Origin: Gordionus sp. m RMFG-2023
Taxonomy: Eukaryota; Nematomorpha; Gordioida; Chordodea; Parachordodidae
Assembly (NCBI RefSeq): GCF_954871325.1
Contig: NC_088778.1
Coordinates: forward strand, 22,243,120 to 22,307,119
DNA: 64,000 bases
Direction of reading: 5' to 3'
Part shown: in pieces, positions 11,784-24,304 of the stretch
Numbering within the stretch: the first letter of the stretch is position 1
How the letters are laid out: the number at the start of each line of letters is the position of its first letter
Notes under the pieces: model-generated
What the model saw: only the letters and a program-made list of their open reading frames with translations
What the model was told of the DNA's origin: nothing
Database searches by the model: none
Made by a program: the position numbers and the translations under genes

Positions 11784-14700
11784 ATGGATTTTCTTAAGGA
11801 ATGTAGAGCAATATACAACACAGCAATTAACAGAGTTAACTCATACAGTTTAATTAAATCAATTATCAATGTTAAACATGATGTTTGTGAAATTAATAAA
11901 AAGTAAAATGTAATATATATTTACATATTTATTTTGGGAAGGAGCTATATACTAAACAATAATGTATATGTTATTGGTTTTGGAAAAGCTACTTATGGAA
12001 TGGCATTAGGGACAGAAGAACTATTAACTAAGCATATTCAACAGGGTATTATTAGTGTACCAAAAGGAATTATTTCTCTTTATAAAAAGTTAATTTTATT
12101 TTATTGAATCATTCATACCTAGTTTTTATTGAATAAAAGCTATATAATGTTAGGTTATAGTAAGTTAGATGGGTTAAAATTTTAAAGGGTGAAGATCTAA
12201 GTAAAAAAGATCAAAATTTATAAGAAATGGGAAATATCATAATAAAATGACTAGTGAAGGTAAACTGGACCACTTCAAGCTTATGCACAATCCCAAAAAA
12301 ATTTCATTAAAGGAGTTTAACTTCATTTAGATTGAGGTTATAAGCAAAATAGAATTTAGATTTTGTTGGCTAATTTCCAACCTTTTCACTTTGGATTAAG
12401 GCTGTGCCAATCTACAAATTTTTTTATCAATCCTATCCAATTTTTCTGGTATTACTAAAAAATATTTACCATATATCTTTGAACTAATCTAATATTTAGT
12501 CAAAAAACCTACTATTTTTTATGAATGTTTAGGTCTATTTTTTAAAGATTCTCTAATAATCCCATAAACTAGTTAAATAACCTGATTCTGGTCGATTTTA
12601 AAAAATGACCCAAGCTGATTATTTTGGCTAAATTTTAATCAGATCATTTTTAAAAATCAACCTGAGTCGAACTTTTTAATAACCCTTGTAATGTATATGC
12701 AAGGTGAATGCCATATCAAGATCATAGCTAAAATATATTACCTAGGCCTTGAAATTTTGCCAATATAAATCTAAACCTTTCTGCCATCTGTGGGCAAATT
12801 AAATAGGTGGCTCGAGCAATCTACTTATAGCCAAAATTTTGAGTTAACCATTTTTAAAAATTGGCTGAATCAAGCCTTTTAACAACAGATCTGAATGTGA
12901 CTTATTAGATATTTTAAAATCCATTTCTTGTTACAGATAATATTTAAAAAAATTATACTTTGAAAAACATTACAAAATATATCTTAGTTCCTTTCATTAA
13001 TTTATTATTTATAAAATAAAGATATACAATTTTATAAAATAACCAAAAACAATTTAAAAAAAGATTGGATTTTTCAAAAAATTGGCCCAACCTATATTTT
13101 TTTGAAAACACTAAATATTCTGCTGATCCATTCTGATATTTAATATTAGCCAAAGTTTGGACCAATTTTAGCAGTTAAAATAACTAGATTTTATTTGGTT
13201 TCTCTGAATAAAGCTGACTACTTTATTTTAGATGGTGGAACAGTCAATTGGGAATGGACCTTTTCTCTTCTACTCCAGACTTAGATACAGGAAATATTAT
13301 TTATTGTAATATTTTTGATTTAAAGTTTTAAATATCATGTCCATATACGCAGATGTAGAATAATAACTAGTCATGTTTCTGATGAAAGAGATTGTAAAAA
13401 CCCCAGTTGGCATGTTGGTAAATTGACAGGAGGAGTATTTGAACGATTAAATATGGTCAAATACCTAAAATATTATAGGCGAATAAATATTTTCATATAA
13501 TCAACTAGTATGCATTAAAAGCACGTTTATCAATCTTTTTAGGTTACAATTTATTTTAAAATATATTTATATCATGAAGGAAACGTTTTAATTATAATTT
13601 TATATTAAAATTTAAAAATTTTATAGTAAATATTAGACATTTTATTTATAATATAAAAACAAAAGAATTATTTTTATTATTAAAATTAATAAATATGATA
13701 ATTTAGCTGTCATGTTTTCTTTTTTAATAAATTTAAATTTTATTTAATATTTAGCGAGTATAAATAATATTAATTCTCATTACATTTTGAATTTATAAAT
13801 TAATTTTCTTTTAAGTTCTGGCCAAATTTACAGAATAATTTATTCAATTCTGGTAAAAAGTTATATATTATATTCTATATACCATTTTATATAATGTTAT
13901 ACCAAATTATTAAAATAATTGATCGATAATTATAAAATAATTAAGATTGATTAAGTTTATAATCAAAATTTTTTATAGTTAAATTATATAAGAGATTATG
14001 GTCAAACAAAAGCATTTGGAAACATTTTCAAGGAGTACACAATGGTAAATCAGTTAAAGCATTATGAAGGTATATTAACCACGTTGATGAAATGGTCAAG
14101 CATTTATTAAGCAGCTGTACTAAGTGCCTTGCCATAAATAAGGAAAATTTTATTCAAATTACATAATATCAACCTCACCAAAAAATTACACAAATTTAAT
14201 TTGTAATGCTTCTAACTCTGATGAAAAATTGGGTGAAATTAGTAAGAATAATTCACAAATTGACAATATTTTGCCTAATGACTCAGGAGAGTTCGATTCC
14301 ATTATCTCATCTGATCAATCAAAAAGCAAGGCGATTAAATGTAAATCTCAATCTTGTATAACCGGTTTCATAGATAGAATGAATTCTAAAGAAAAAAATA
14401 AGCTCAATCAATTGTTTGCAAAGGCGTCAGGAGATATGGAGCAAGAGTTGCATATATAATAGATAAACTCCTCACTTATCAGTTGTGTCAGATGGATGGA
14501 ACAACATCAGAAACGAGTGTCGCATTAATTTTATGGTGACGCCTGTTCCAGTATTCTACGAATTTTTAAACACTGAGGAAATCGCCATATGGCAGATTAT
14601 ATTGCTCAGGAATTTAAAAATGTGATTCATGAATTGAAGCTGGTAAAGTATATTCTTTAGTTATCATAATGCCGCTAACATGAAAGCAGCCTGGAGAATT

Positions 14701-17700
14701 TTAAATTCTGATTCGATTTATAATCATATACAATGTTATGGTTGTGCAGCACATACATTGCAGTTATTTTAACTATTAAACGATTGAACGCCTTCAGTTA
14801 CCATATATCAATAATTAAAAAAATTGTTAAATTTTTCAAGAATAAACACATACCAGTTGCAGTATTTTCCCGTAATAAGAATCTTAAATTCTGATTCTAT
14901 TTTTAATCATATACAATGTTATGGTTGTGCAGCACATACATTGCAGTTATTTTTCCACGATAAACGATTGAACGCCTTCAGTTACCATATATCAATAATT
15001 AAAAAAATTGCTAAATTTTTCAAGAATAAACACATACCAGCTGCAGTATTTTCCCGTAATAAGATTCTACATGGTATACCATCTACATTAAATACAACTA
15101 GCCAAACAAGATGGATTTTGTTAATAAAATGTATGGAGCAAATACAAATATGTAAGAAAACTCTGAAAGCATCAGTTGTTAAAGAAGCTACATGTGATAT
15201 TTGTCCCATAGAAATTATTACCAAGAAGAAATAAAAATTAAAATTATGTTTGAAAGAGAAAAAATGATCTAAATAAATCACAATGCTGCTTATTTATTGG
15301 ACCCCAAATATCAAGGGAAGCATCTTACTACTACTGAATTTGATGAAGCATATAATATAATACAAGAATTAGGCATTTTACAAGGTGATGATAATCAAAA
15401 TATTTTAAGTGTTATATTAAATTTCAGAAGTAAAAGCGGCATATTTAATAGCTAAAATATATGGAAAATGGTAACTTCCATAAGAAACAATCAGATTTCG
15501 ACCTCAAGTTGGTGGAAAGCACTTTGCCCATCTTGCCCATAGAAAAGTAACTATTTACTAACATTTCCTAGTTCGACTTCTTGGGAAAGAAATTGGTCTT
15601 TGGGGCAATATTCATGCGAAAAACAGAAATCGATTGACTTCTACAACAGGAAATTTGGTGAGTATATCATAACCTAAGATTGTTTAAAAATATTAATGAA
15701 AATAATAATATTGAATATGAATCGGAACAAGACTCTGCCAGGGGGGCGAAACATTAACTATGGAATGAATTAAAATAATATTATGAAATTAATATTACAT
15801 AGATTTATTATAATGTTATATATAAATAATAAAATTAATATTGGCGTAAATAGGATTTATTTGATTGACCTTATTTGACCATGGTCAAATATCTGTCAAT
15901 TGACGAATCGTATTTGACCGGTCAAATGCACCACCCTGGATATTATTATTTGATATCATCTAGAAAGTTTCCTGACTTACACCTTGACAAAATCCAAGCC
16001 TTCGAAGGCGCTCGACACAATTTACCAGATGAAGACGCATTCAAAACGACCCAACTAATTTTGCAAATGCTAAAGTCCATACCGAATCAAAACGATTCCT
16101 TATTATTTATTCTTGTGTCAGGAGGTGGAAGCGCTTTACTCTGTTGCCCTATCAAGCCCTTGACAGTTTCAAAACAATTGTCATTGATCAAATTATTAGC
16201 CTCTAAGGGAGCCGATATAACGCAGCTCAACACCGTTAGATCTAGTTTGTCCGAGGTTAAAGGAGGCAAATTACTCGATTACGTTCCTTCCAATGTTCGG
16301 GTATGATTTTTTAAAAATTGTATATGTCAGAGACCTGCATGCATTAGATCTGGCTCGGATTTGTAAAAATAGGATTTTCATACCCGGATTTTAAAAAAAA
16401 ATTTTAAAACAGCTTTTAGGTCTTAAAAAAATGATTATGATTTATTTGTCAAATTTTATTGAAGATTATATTTATTTATTTTGAGATAATCTAAAATCAT
16501 TTAGCAATTTTTAAAAAATTTAATATAAACTAATATGATTCTGTTAGTTAGTACCATATTTTATTTAAAAATTATATACATTTTTTTACTATTTCATAAT
16601 GAAAAAAGGTTATATCGTTAATTATATCAGATATAGTTGGGGATCCTTTGCAATACGTGGCCAGTGGACCCACTATAACCCCTACATTTTTTCCTAAAGA
16701 CGCTCTAAAAACTATCGATGATTTTGGCATCAAACATATGATTCCGAATGAAATATTAGAAAAAATAGGTTTCTTTAAAAAATGACAACAAAAATTATAA
16801 ATTATTTTTTTAGAAAAAAACGAAAAACCACGGGCGCCAAAATCGGAAGAGATTTTACAAAATTTACTTATAGGAAATAATATGTTGATGCTTCAAGAAG
16901 CTAAGAATTTTATAACCGATTATCATAAGCATTACAACGATTCTCTCTGCAAGTTCAAAGCGATCATAGTATCAAACCGAATAAAAGGGGAAGCCAAACT
17001 ATTCGGTGAGTATATAGCCAACATCGGAATATCTATTTCAGAAAATTTGAGATTAGCGTCGTCTAAATCAGGTTTTAAAGATAGTAATTCTAGATTATTT
17101 GAGCTTGAACCATATTTAATCGAGGAAAGTAAAATATTTATCGATTCAAACGAGTTCGAGCGGATCGAAACTATAAAGTTCCTTGAAAATCAAATCGACG
17201 AATTATTTAAAGAAATAATTTTACTTCCAAAAGTGCAAGACTTAAACCCGAATTATATACTCTGCCTGATATTTGGCGGAGAGTGCACTGTTGAATTTGA
17301 CGTTAAAACATTACCCAGCGAGGAGAAATTAAATGATTCTAAGCAAATTCAAATGGACCAAAATATTATTAGAAATTTTAATTTTCCATCGAATTCGAAT
17401 TATATAAAATCAGACACTTTTATTAATCACAAAAAAATTAATGACAACAAAGAGGACTTATATACCTTTAAAGGTGGCCGTAACCAAGAATTGGTGCTGT
17501 CTTTCCTAATCAGTTATCTAAAACGAGAAGTTTGTAACCCCCATAAAGTTTGGCCAAAATTAAATTTACTAAGTGTTGGCAGCGATGGCCAAGATGGCCC
17601 AACAGATTCTGCTGGTGCTTTTATGGAATTCACGAGTTTCATGAATAATCCTATGAACCATCTTAATCATGACAGTAATCTTCAAAATGAAGAAAATCAT

Positions 17701-17880
17701 CTCATAACCACGGAGGAGAATAAAACTTTAGAGCGATTTTTATGCGCTTCCCAAAACTATCTAACCAGGCACGACAGTTATCATTTTTTTGAGTCCTTTT
17801 TAGATGGCAAATATCACTTTAAACCAGGATTAAGTGGGACCAACGTAATGGATATGCAAATTCTTTACGTTTATCTTTGA
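11784..17880 (+). CDS. GLYCTK: Glycerate kinase (GLYCTK, MOFRL family), five exons
   Basis: The enzyme phosphorylates D-glycerate to 2-phosphoglycerate with ATP, in serine and fructose breakdown. Exons: 11784-11902, 11942-12088, 15964-16300, 16609-16768, 16814-17880. All junctions are GT/AG and in phase, giving 609 aa against about 523 in human. Conserved boxes in order are VIGFGKATYGMA (about residue 50), GIISVPKGI, AFEGARHNLPDE, the glycine-rich SGGGSALL (about 141), LNTVRSSLSEVKGG, SDIVGDPLQYVASGPT, then the MOFRL part with GGRNQELVLSFL, GSDGQDGPTDSAGA and GLSGTNVMDMQIL near the stop. The extra length comes mainly from an Asn/Lys-rich insert before GGRNQ in exon 5. Introns are 39, 3875, 308 and 45 bases; the second is filled with transposon debris. 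The start is the first ATG in the exon; no mitochondrial targeting peptide is obvious. All catalytic boxes are intact. Confidence 0.94.
12089..14100. other. GLYCTK intron 2, first half: old MITE debris
   Basis: No gene is seen. From about 12404 the sequence begins ggctgtgccaatctac, like the tagggctgtgccgata end of the 59428-60236 family. It goes on through repeated short pieces ending in atttttaaaaat-type inverted motifs, so it looks like decayed MITE sequence up to about 13200. The remainder to 14100 is AT-rich and unassigned. Confidence 0.4.
14100..15780 (+). pseudogene. hAT (BED/ZBED-type) transposase relic in GLYCTK intron 2
   Basis: Lies sense-oriented inside the 3.9 kb second intron of GLYCTK. 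The open block at 14229-14459 contains ITGFIDRMNSKEKNKLNQLF, followed by broken pieces reading VSDGWNNIRNECRINFMV, then CYGCAAHTLQLFFHDK (14930-14960) and TTSQTRWILLIKCMEQI (15095-15140). This is the order seen in ZBED-type hAT transposases: region before the catalytic core, first catalytic strand, C-H-H box, then the W-containing helix. Frames are broken several times and part of the core is tandemly duplicated (14700-15064). Terminal repeats were not located. It is a dead insertion that enlarged a host intron. Confidence 0.75.
14700..15064 (+). repeat. 180-base tandem duplication inside the hAT relic
   Basis: Two near-identical copies of about 180 bases (14700-14881 and 14882-15064) each contain tacaatgttatggttgtgca and, further on, gaacgccttcagttaccata. 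The second copy keeps the open frame of the hAT core (14824-15234) and the first has small deletions. The duplication arose within the dead transposase. Confidence 0.85.
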
Positions 17881-18311
17881 CTAAATCTCAGAAAAATTTA
17901 ATTTTATTGGAACAAGTTTAAATTATTTATTTACAGTATAACAAATTTTAAATTCAAACAACAAACCAATTTTAAAAAACATTATAATATTTATTTTATT
18001 TAAATTAAAAATTAAAGGTATTTATCAATTTTAATGTAATTATTAAATTATCTTTATCTTTTACAATAAAATATCTTTCTTTTCTAATATTTACTTGTTT
18101 ATTCATTACAATACCAGAAATAAATTGCGCTATATTGTGTATTACAAATTTTTCACCCCTCCTATCCGATATTTATTCAAAAATGATCCGATAACCGATT
18201 TTTACTTACGATCTCTCAGATTATGTCATAAAAAAATCACTAACCGTGAACTATGGGCAAAACAAAACACTTTGAATATTTCCGTTGTGCATTATCACGA
18301 ATAATTTTTAA
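17881..18311. other. Downstream region of GLYCTK
   Basis: AT-rich sequence follows the GLYCTK stop. AATAAA-like strings occur (for example near 18066), but a cleavage site cannot be assigned. A less AT-rich block at 18095-18304 is open on the plus strand for 69 codons without a recognisable protein. The LINE target duplication begins at 18312. Confidence 0.45.
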
Positions 18312-18328
18312 TTTCTCCATAATTAATC

Positions 18329-21300
18329 TTCTTCTTCTTCTCCGTTTTATGGCGATTTCCAGGTTTACCCGGGTAGGCCAGTTTTCACTCTGATTTTTCT
18401 TTTCCATTTTTGACGGTCCTGAGCATCAATACTTGTAAGATTCAAGCTTCTCATATCCGCCGCTATCACATTTGTCCACGTCATCTTGGGTCTTCCTCTA
18501 GGTCTTGATCCTCCTACTTCCATCATTGTGCATCTCTTTACCCAGTCATCTCTTGTCGTACGTTCCACATGCCCAAACCATCTTAGTCTATTTCGTCGCA
18601 TTACCATACCAATCATTTCTATACCTAATCTTGCTCGCAATTCCTTGCTAGTTTTTCTCTCTCTCAGAGATACCCCACACATCCATCTAACCATCCTCAT
18701 CTCTGTTCTTTCTAATTTGGCTTCGTGAATTGCTTTCATTGCCCATGTTTCACCGCCATAAACTAAACAACTCCTCACGCAGCTTACGTAAACTTTCCCC
18801 TTTAACTTCAGAGAAACTTTTTTATTTGTAAGAATAGATGACATCTCTCTGAACTTCTTCCAAGCTTGTCTGATCCTTGCAACAACAGCAGAATCTACAC
18901 CACCATCTGCGTTTAGCATATCACCTAAATAACAAAACTTATCCACTTTTTCTAGGGTTAACCCATTGCCAATATCCAGACCACCATTTTTTAGGTTATC
19001 ATTATTATGTATCCCTTTCATGCATGTTTTACAAATTAAGGTCATTCTTTCTAACATCAAACTGCCTTTTTTCCCACTACATCTTTTATGTACCCATTTC
19101 TGGCATCTGGTGCATTGGATAGAATTTCTAGCAACTCCTTTCCCACATACACCACAAGGCCACTTACCTGATTCTTCTATCTTTAGATTTTCCCCACCAA
19201 TCATCACCTTTGTTTTTGATGCATTCATTTTCAGGCCCTTTGCTTCCATAGTCATCTTCCATTTACTAACTTTATCCCTCAATTCTCCCTCACTGTTTGC
19301 CATTAATACAAGGTCATCTGCATATAATATCTCCCAGGGAAGTCCTTCACGCATTTCTCTAGCCACCACATCCATTACTAAGATAAATAATAATGGACTC
19401 AGCACGGATCCTTGATGAAGTCCTACCTTCACCTCAAAGCTGTCACTATCACCATAATCCGTCCGTACTGCTGTTTGTGCTCCAACATACATTGCCATCA
19501 CTGCGGTAACTAACCATTCCTCCACACCGGATTTTCTCAAGGCCCATCTTGTAATCTCACGCGGCACCCTATCAAATGCTTTCTCCAAATCAACAAACGC
19601 ATAATAGAGTTTCTTTTCCTTCGCAAGATACTTCTCCTGAATTTGTCTCACCACAAAAATTGCATCTGTCGTGCCTTTTCCCGATGTAAAACCAAACTGC
19701 ATTTCATCAATTTTGATTTGTTCCCTTATCCGCTTTTCTAACACTCTCTCAAATACTTTCATTGCATGTTCCAAGAGTTTAATAGCTCTGTAAGACCCAC
19801 AATCTAAAGGATCACCTTTCCCCTTGTATACTGGGATAATTATACTTCTTCGCCAGTCCTTGGGAATAGTACCTTCTGTGACAATCTGATTTGCTAAATT
19901 CATTAACCATTCAATCCCTAAATCATCAGAACCTTTAAACATCTCTGATACCACCATCGTTAAACCCGATGCCTTCCCTTTCTTCATCTTTTTCACTGCT
20001 CTCCTTATCTCGTCCTTGCCAAATTTACACCCTGGACCTTCTACCTTTGCACAACTAATATTTTTATTTCATTCATTTTCTTCATTCAAAAGTCCTTTCA
20101 TGTAAATCTTCCAGGTGTTCTTAATACCACTACTATCAATCGTCATTTTTCCTTCCATATTTTTCAAACATTTTACACCTATCACATCCTGCGTCTTTTT
20201 TGACATCTGTTTTGCCATTCTAACCATATTTCCAATTCCATCAGCGCATTTCATTTCTTTAGCAAACTCGTGTCTTTTTTCTTCTTGAGCCTTCGCTATT
20301 AATTTCTTAGCATTTCTTTTAGCCATCTTGTAAATATCATTATCACTATTTTCTTTGCTATTATACCATACTTTGAAACACCTCCGTTTCTCATCCACGG
20401 CTTTCGCTACCTCTGGGCTCCACCACCAAGTCTCCTTATGTCTAGGCGGCCCTTTTGTCCATCCACATACCTCCTCAGTTGTCATTACCCAAGCTTTCTT
20501 CATGGCTTCCCACTTGTCATTCACCCCAGATGCTTGTGCCACCTCCGCCTCCCTAAACGCCAATGCCATATTGAATTGACGTCTAGCATTCTCCTCCTTC
20601 AATTTCCAAACCTTCAGCCTTGGGACAAACTTTCTTTTAGTGACCCTGGCACCTTTAAGAGTGAGATCTCCTACAACTAGTCGATGCTGATTTATACATT
20701 CCTCTCCCGGTATCACTTTCACATTTTTTATTATACATCGATCACATCTCCTTAATAATAAGTAATCCACAACACTTTTGGTACTACCCGACTTATAAGT
20801 CACCAGCTTCTCTGATTCTTTCTTAAACATTGTATTACAAACAATCATATCCATAGCATCACTAAATTCTAAAATCCTCTCTCCTTCCAAATTTCTCATG
20901 CCGTAACTGAACCCTCCATGTACTCCTTCATAACCCTCACTACTCGCTCCCACATGTCCATTCAGATCGCCAGCCAGGATAATCCCCTCTTCATTTGCCA
21001 GTCTCGATGTCACCCCCCAATAGACTGTCCCAAAATACATCTTTCTCTTCTTCACTTCTTCCAACCTGAGGAACATATGCCGAGATCATATTATATAGCT
21101 TTCTACCAATAATCATCTTGATAATCATTATCTGGTTGTCTAGCCTTCTCACTTCGACTACTTTGTCTACCAATTTCTCCGCAACCAATACCCCAACTCC
21201 AGCCTTACCATCATTACCTCCTTGCCAAAAGAATTTATACTTTTCGCTAGTCTTGCCAATCATTCTGGTCCCATTTCCTTTCCATCTAGTCTCCTGTATG

Positions 21301-21533
21301 CAGCACACATCTATATGTCTTCTGTGCAATACATCGACAACTTCTCCCGCTCTTCCCGTCATACTCCCAACATTCCATGTCGCGACCCTAACTCGATCAC
21401 CCGTAAACTGGTTTCTCCACTTTTTATTAGGTCGTTTATGGCCGTCATAGGTTTCATTTTCATGAATAGTGGTTCCACCAGGTTTCCCATCCTTCTTTTT
21501 GTCGTAGGCGGATGAGGAGGCCCACGGGGTACT
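18329..21533 (-). mobile_element. Young RTE-like LINE with 17-base target duplication
   Basis: A 3205-base non-LTR retrotransposon lies on the minus strand and is flanked by the perfect 17-base repeat tttctccataattaatc (18312-18328 and 21534-21550). Its 3' end on the minus strand is a short GAA trinucleotide run, as in RTE-type LINEs, which end in simple repeats rather than poly(A). It encodes an apurinic-type endonuclease followed by a reverse transcriptase and lacks a separate ORF1. Length is close to full for RTE elements. It is GC-richer than its surroundings. Only two coding breaks and a perfect duplication imply a recent insertion. Confidence 0.95.
18365..21533 (-). pseudogene. RTE-like LINE polyprotein (endonuclease, RT, zinc module), two breaks
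   Basis: The LINE polyprotein nicks DNA and primes reverse transcription at the nick. On the minus strand the endonuclease begins with VRVATWNVGSMTG and CCIQETRWKGNG, then ILAGDLNGHVG. The reverse transcriptase follows with YYAFVDLEKAFDRVPR, GLHQGSVLSPLLF and the catalytic YADD (EILYADDLVLM). After the palm comes a treble-clef zinc module, CGVCGKGV...CTRCQKWVHKRC, an insertion found in one RTE-related group, then a C-terminal NRLRWFGHVERT region. Breaks: a frameshift around 21010 near a C6 run (C-run on plus) and one in-frame TGA at 20069-20071 where tryptophan is likely. Otherwise it is open from 21533 to 18365. Confidence 0.9.
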
Positions 21534-21550
21534 TTTCTCCATAATTAATC

Positions 21551-22261
21551 ATCTCATTTAAAATATAGACAAGGTTTTTGACTGACTGTAACTTGTTAAC
21601 TATTTAAAATCTTTTTCATGTTGCAAGTAATATAACAAAATCTCTTTCTTTTTCATGCAGAATCATTTCATGTCAAATTAGCAAGAAAATGAGATCTTCG
21701 GTCGATCCTCTTTGGTTTATTAAAAATTTGGAAAGTAAAGAAAGCTTAATATAAATAACTAGAAATAGCCAAAATCTTAGATTCCAGATAAGTTTATAAT
21801 TTTTTCCGGGCGTTTTTGCATAAAATTACATATTATTCCGTTTTTAATGGTTTTTTTTGCTTAATTTATTTGAAATTTAAAAGTTTATTCATTTTACAAT
21901 CAGTGTGTGTTTCAATCAGAGGTCTGCAATTGACCCGCTTGAAAGCTTGGCCTTTTTTTAAAGTTATAACTGGCTGAGCAATTTATTAAAAATTTTCGAG
22001 TAGGCTGGACAATTTATACATGAAAAATCAGGCTTGGCTTCGCAAATCTCTGATTTTTTGTAAAACTTTAATAGGCAGCTTGGGCATTAAAATTTTTATT
22101 ATTTTTTAGAGAATAAAAGGAACGGAAAATGAGGAAAAAGATGTTTAAATTAGTATAGAAAAATGGAGAAGAATAGATAGATGCAACAATACAAATAATT
22201 ATTAATAGATCGAGAAACAGAAAACTACGCTGATTAGATATAATTTACTTAATTTAACCTA
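21551..22261. other. AT-rich spacer with a GC-richer short repeat
   Basis: No gene. At about 21916-22055 a short repeat opens cagaggtctgcaattgaccc and closes cttcgcaaatctctg. It belongs to the CAGAGnnCTGCA family seen elsewhere in the window. A clear target duplication was not found. Confidence 0.45.
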
Positions 22262-22459
22262 TGTTAAATGGCTCGATTTTGAGCCAAAACGGCTAGTATT
22301 TTAGCTAGAAAAATTTGCTTGAATCTCGAGATTTCGCTGATAGATGTCCAACAATTTTTCCCATCTATGACACAGATCTTCAGGATTGCACAATATTTTT
22401 CTGGATAAAATATTTGGTTAGCCGTTTTTAAAAATTCGTTCAAATCGAGCCGTTTAACA
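22262..22459. mobile_element. 198-base MITE with 18-base inverted ends
   Basis: Left end tgttaaatggctcgattt and right end aaatcgagccgtttaaca are inverted copies with one mismatch. There is no coding. Similar ends are visible at 42320 (ttgttaaacggctcg) and 61335-61352 (gattgagccatctaacaac), so it is a small dispersed family. Apart from a possible TA, no target duplication is clear. Confidence 0.75.
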
Positions 22460-24304
22460 ATACTAATATTCACTATTATTTTATTCTATTCTGTTTAATT
22501 ATATTATATATAAGAATTTTAGGTTATAATAAATTATCATATTTTATAAAATAACACAAACAAGACATCGGCGCATGATATGTTTAGGCATATGTAAGGA
22601 TAAGAGATTGACAAGATAAGCTATACAGGAAAGAATCAAGGACAATTAGAAATAATAGATTTGGAAGGAGGAGATAGATAATGTAAAAACAAGAGAAGAG
22701 AATATACAAAAGAACATGAATTAAAGAAAGAAAAACAATAAACGTGGTACACATGAAAATTAGAGAAGGTGAAAAGACAATAGGACAGATAAACAAGAAC
22801 AGATATAGGAAATGATGGATGAAAAATCAAGTAAGAGTAAGACATAGATTCTAGTGTGAAAAAAATTGGAATAATAGCAATGGAAATAATATAAAAGGAC
22901 GGACAAGACAAATAGTAAAACGGGGAAATAATAAAGAAAAGGGGAGGTAGAATATGATAAACATAGACGTATTCAGGATTTTGCTAAGGGGATATGTGTA
23001 CTATTATGTACGGTTTTCACCAATTTTATTCAGGGTATTTAGGTCCACTTACGTATGCCTTTGGCTATGTTAGATTTTTGGGAAAATGATTTTTGTTTTC
23101 ATTTATTTTTATATAAATGCTTTTTTCTAAAAATTATTATTTTATAAAATTATTCATTTTTGCTAATTTTTTTCTAAAATTTTTGTTTATAGTGATATAT
23201 TGTATATATTGGGGGGGGGGGGTAAGGGTGATGTATGTATGGGGGAAATTTTTATTAGCTTATAATGATATTTATGAAACAAGCTTATTTTTGAAGGGGG
23301 GGGGATTTTTCTTGCCTTAGCACTTCCGGCTACGCACTTTAGGATAGGTGAATTGCAAACCAAAATATAATAAACACAAATGAGAGGCATTAAAGAGAGA
23401 GTGAAATAATAAATTTAAAGGAAAGATGGATTAAAAAGAGACAGAGAAAGAGAATAAGAGAGTTAAATTATATGAATTGTTATGGATGGAATTGAATAGA
23501 ATTAGGGGAATAAAGGTTAAAGGATTCCCGAACATAGAAAAGATAAAGAGAACAAAAAGCTAGAGAGGAAATACAAACTATAAGGAGATAGAATGAAAGG
23601 ATCATAGAAACAATTATTAGAACCGTGCCGAACGCATTTGGAGAAAGATAGAAGAATAAAGTGAGTATTGGGAAGGAAAAGGAGGAGAGAAAAGATAAAG
23701 AGAACAAAAAGCTAGAGAGGAAATACAAACTATAAGGAGATAGAATGAAAGGAGAAAAGAGAATGAAAGGATCATAGAAACAATTATTAGAACCGTGCCG
23801 AGCGCATTTGGATAAAGGTGGTAGAAGAATAAAGTGAGTATTGGGAAGGAAAAGGAGGAGATACCTTATATTGGTAATATAATATATGAAGGTCGCTGGC
23901 TAGAAAAAGGAAAAACATCAATGTCTTTATTATTATCACTTGGAGAATACTTTAAATAACTTAATTTTCAACGGATTATTTTCGTAATTTCCCATTTTAT
24001 AAAACAAGTATTTTCTCAATTTCAAAGTCCACTTTATTGTATTACAAGATTAAATAAAAATATAATTATATCTTTCAAAATCAATAAAATACACGGCGAA
24101 ATAAACACCGGTTCATTTCCTCACATAATATAATATCTTTTGAAATCCTACTATTTGATTGATATATGACAATGTAATTTTCGACTATTCCACCCTCTTC
24201 CTTCTCCCCCAGAAAAATCCTTAGCTACGTTTATGGTGCAGTTTTAGATTATTTGTCAGAACGACGTATAAATGTAAACAAACAATAAAATTATTGATAA
24301 AACC
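22460..24304. repeat. Purine-rich (plus strand) region with tandem duplication and G-runs
   Basis: From about 22560 to 23870 the plus strand is markedly purine-rich. Within it, a block of about 155 bases starting near 23535 (aaaagataaagagaacaaaa through aaccgtgccgaacgcatttg) is repeated from about 23690 with small insertions. Two runs of nine or more G lie near 23210 and 23290. The ends catagacgtattcaggattt (about 22964) and aaaatccttagctacgttta (about 24215) look like degraded inverted termini related to the 7162-10664 element. No gene is supported. Confidence 0.55.

Noticed and set aside
15875-15963. Upstream extension of GLYCTK exon 3 to an ATG at 15881
   Set aside because: The catg|aaag acceptor-side phase (ctag|AAAG at 15964) joins exactly to exon 2, and the extension contains no family similarity, so it is intron.
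18486-21515. Several plus-strand open frames across the LINE (for example 18966-19415 and 21118-21450)
   Set aside because: They are antisense shadows of the well-supported minus-strand LINE protein and show no domains.
22584-22911. Two minus-strand frames giving Ser/Leu/Phe-rich proteins
   Set aside because: They arise from the pyrimidine-rich strand of a purine-biased tract; no start context, splice or domain evidence.
23117-23390. Overlapping frames around the G-runs, including Gly- or Pro-rich ends
   Set aside because: Low-complexity G9/C9 artefacts.
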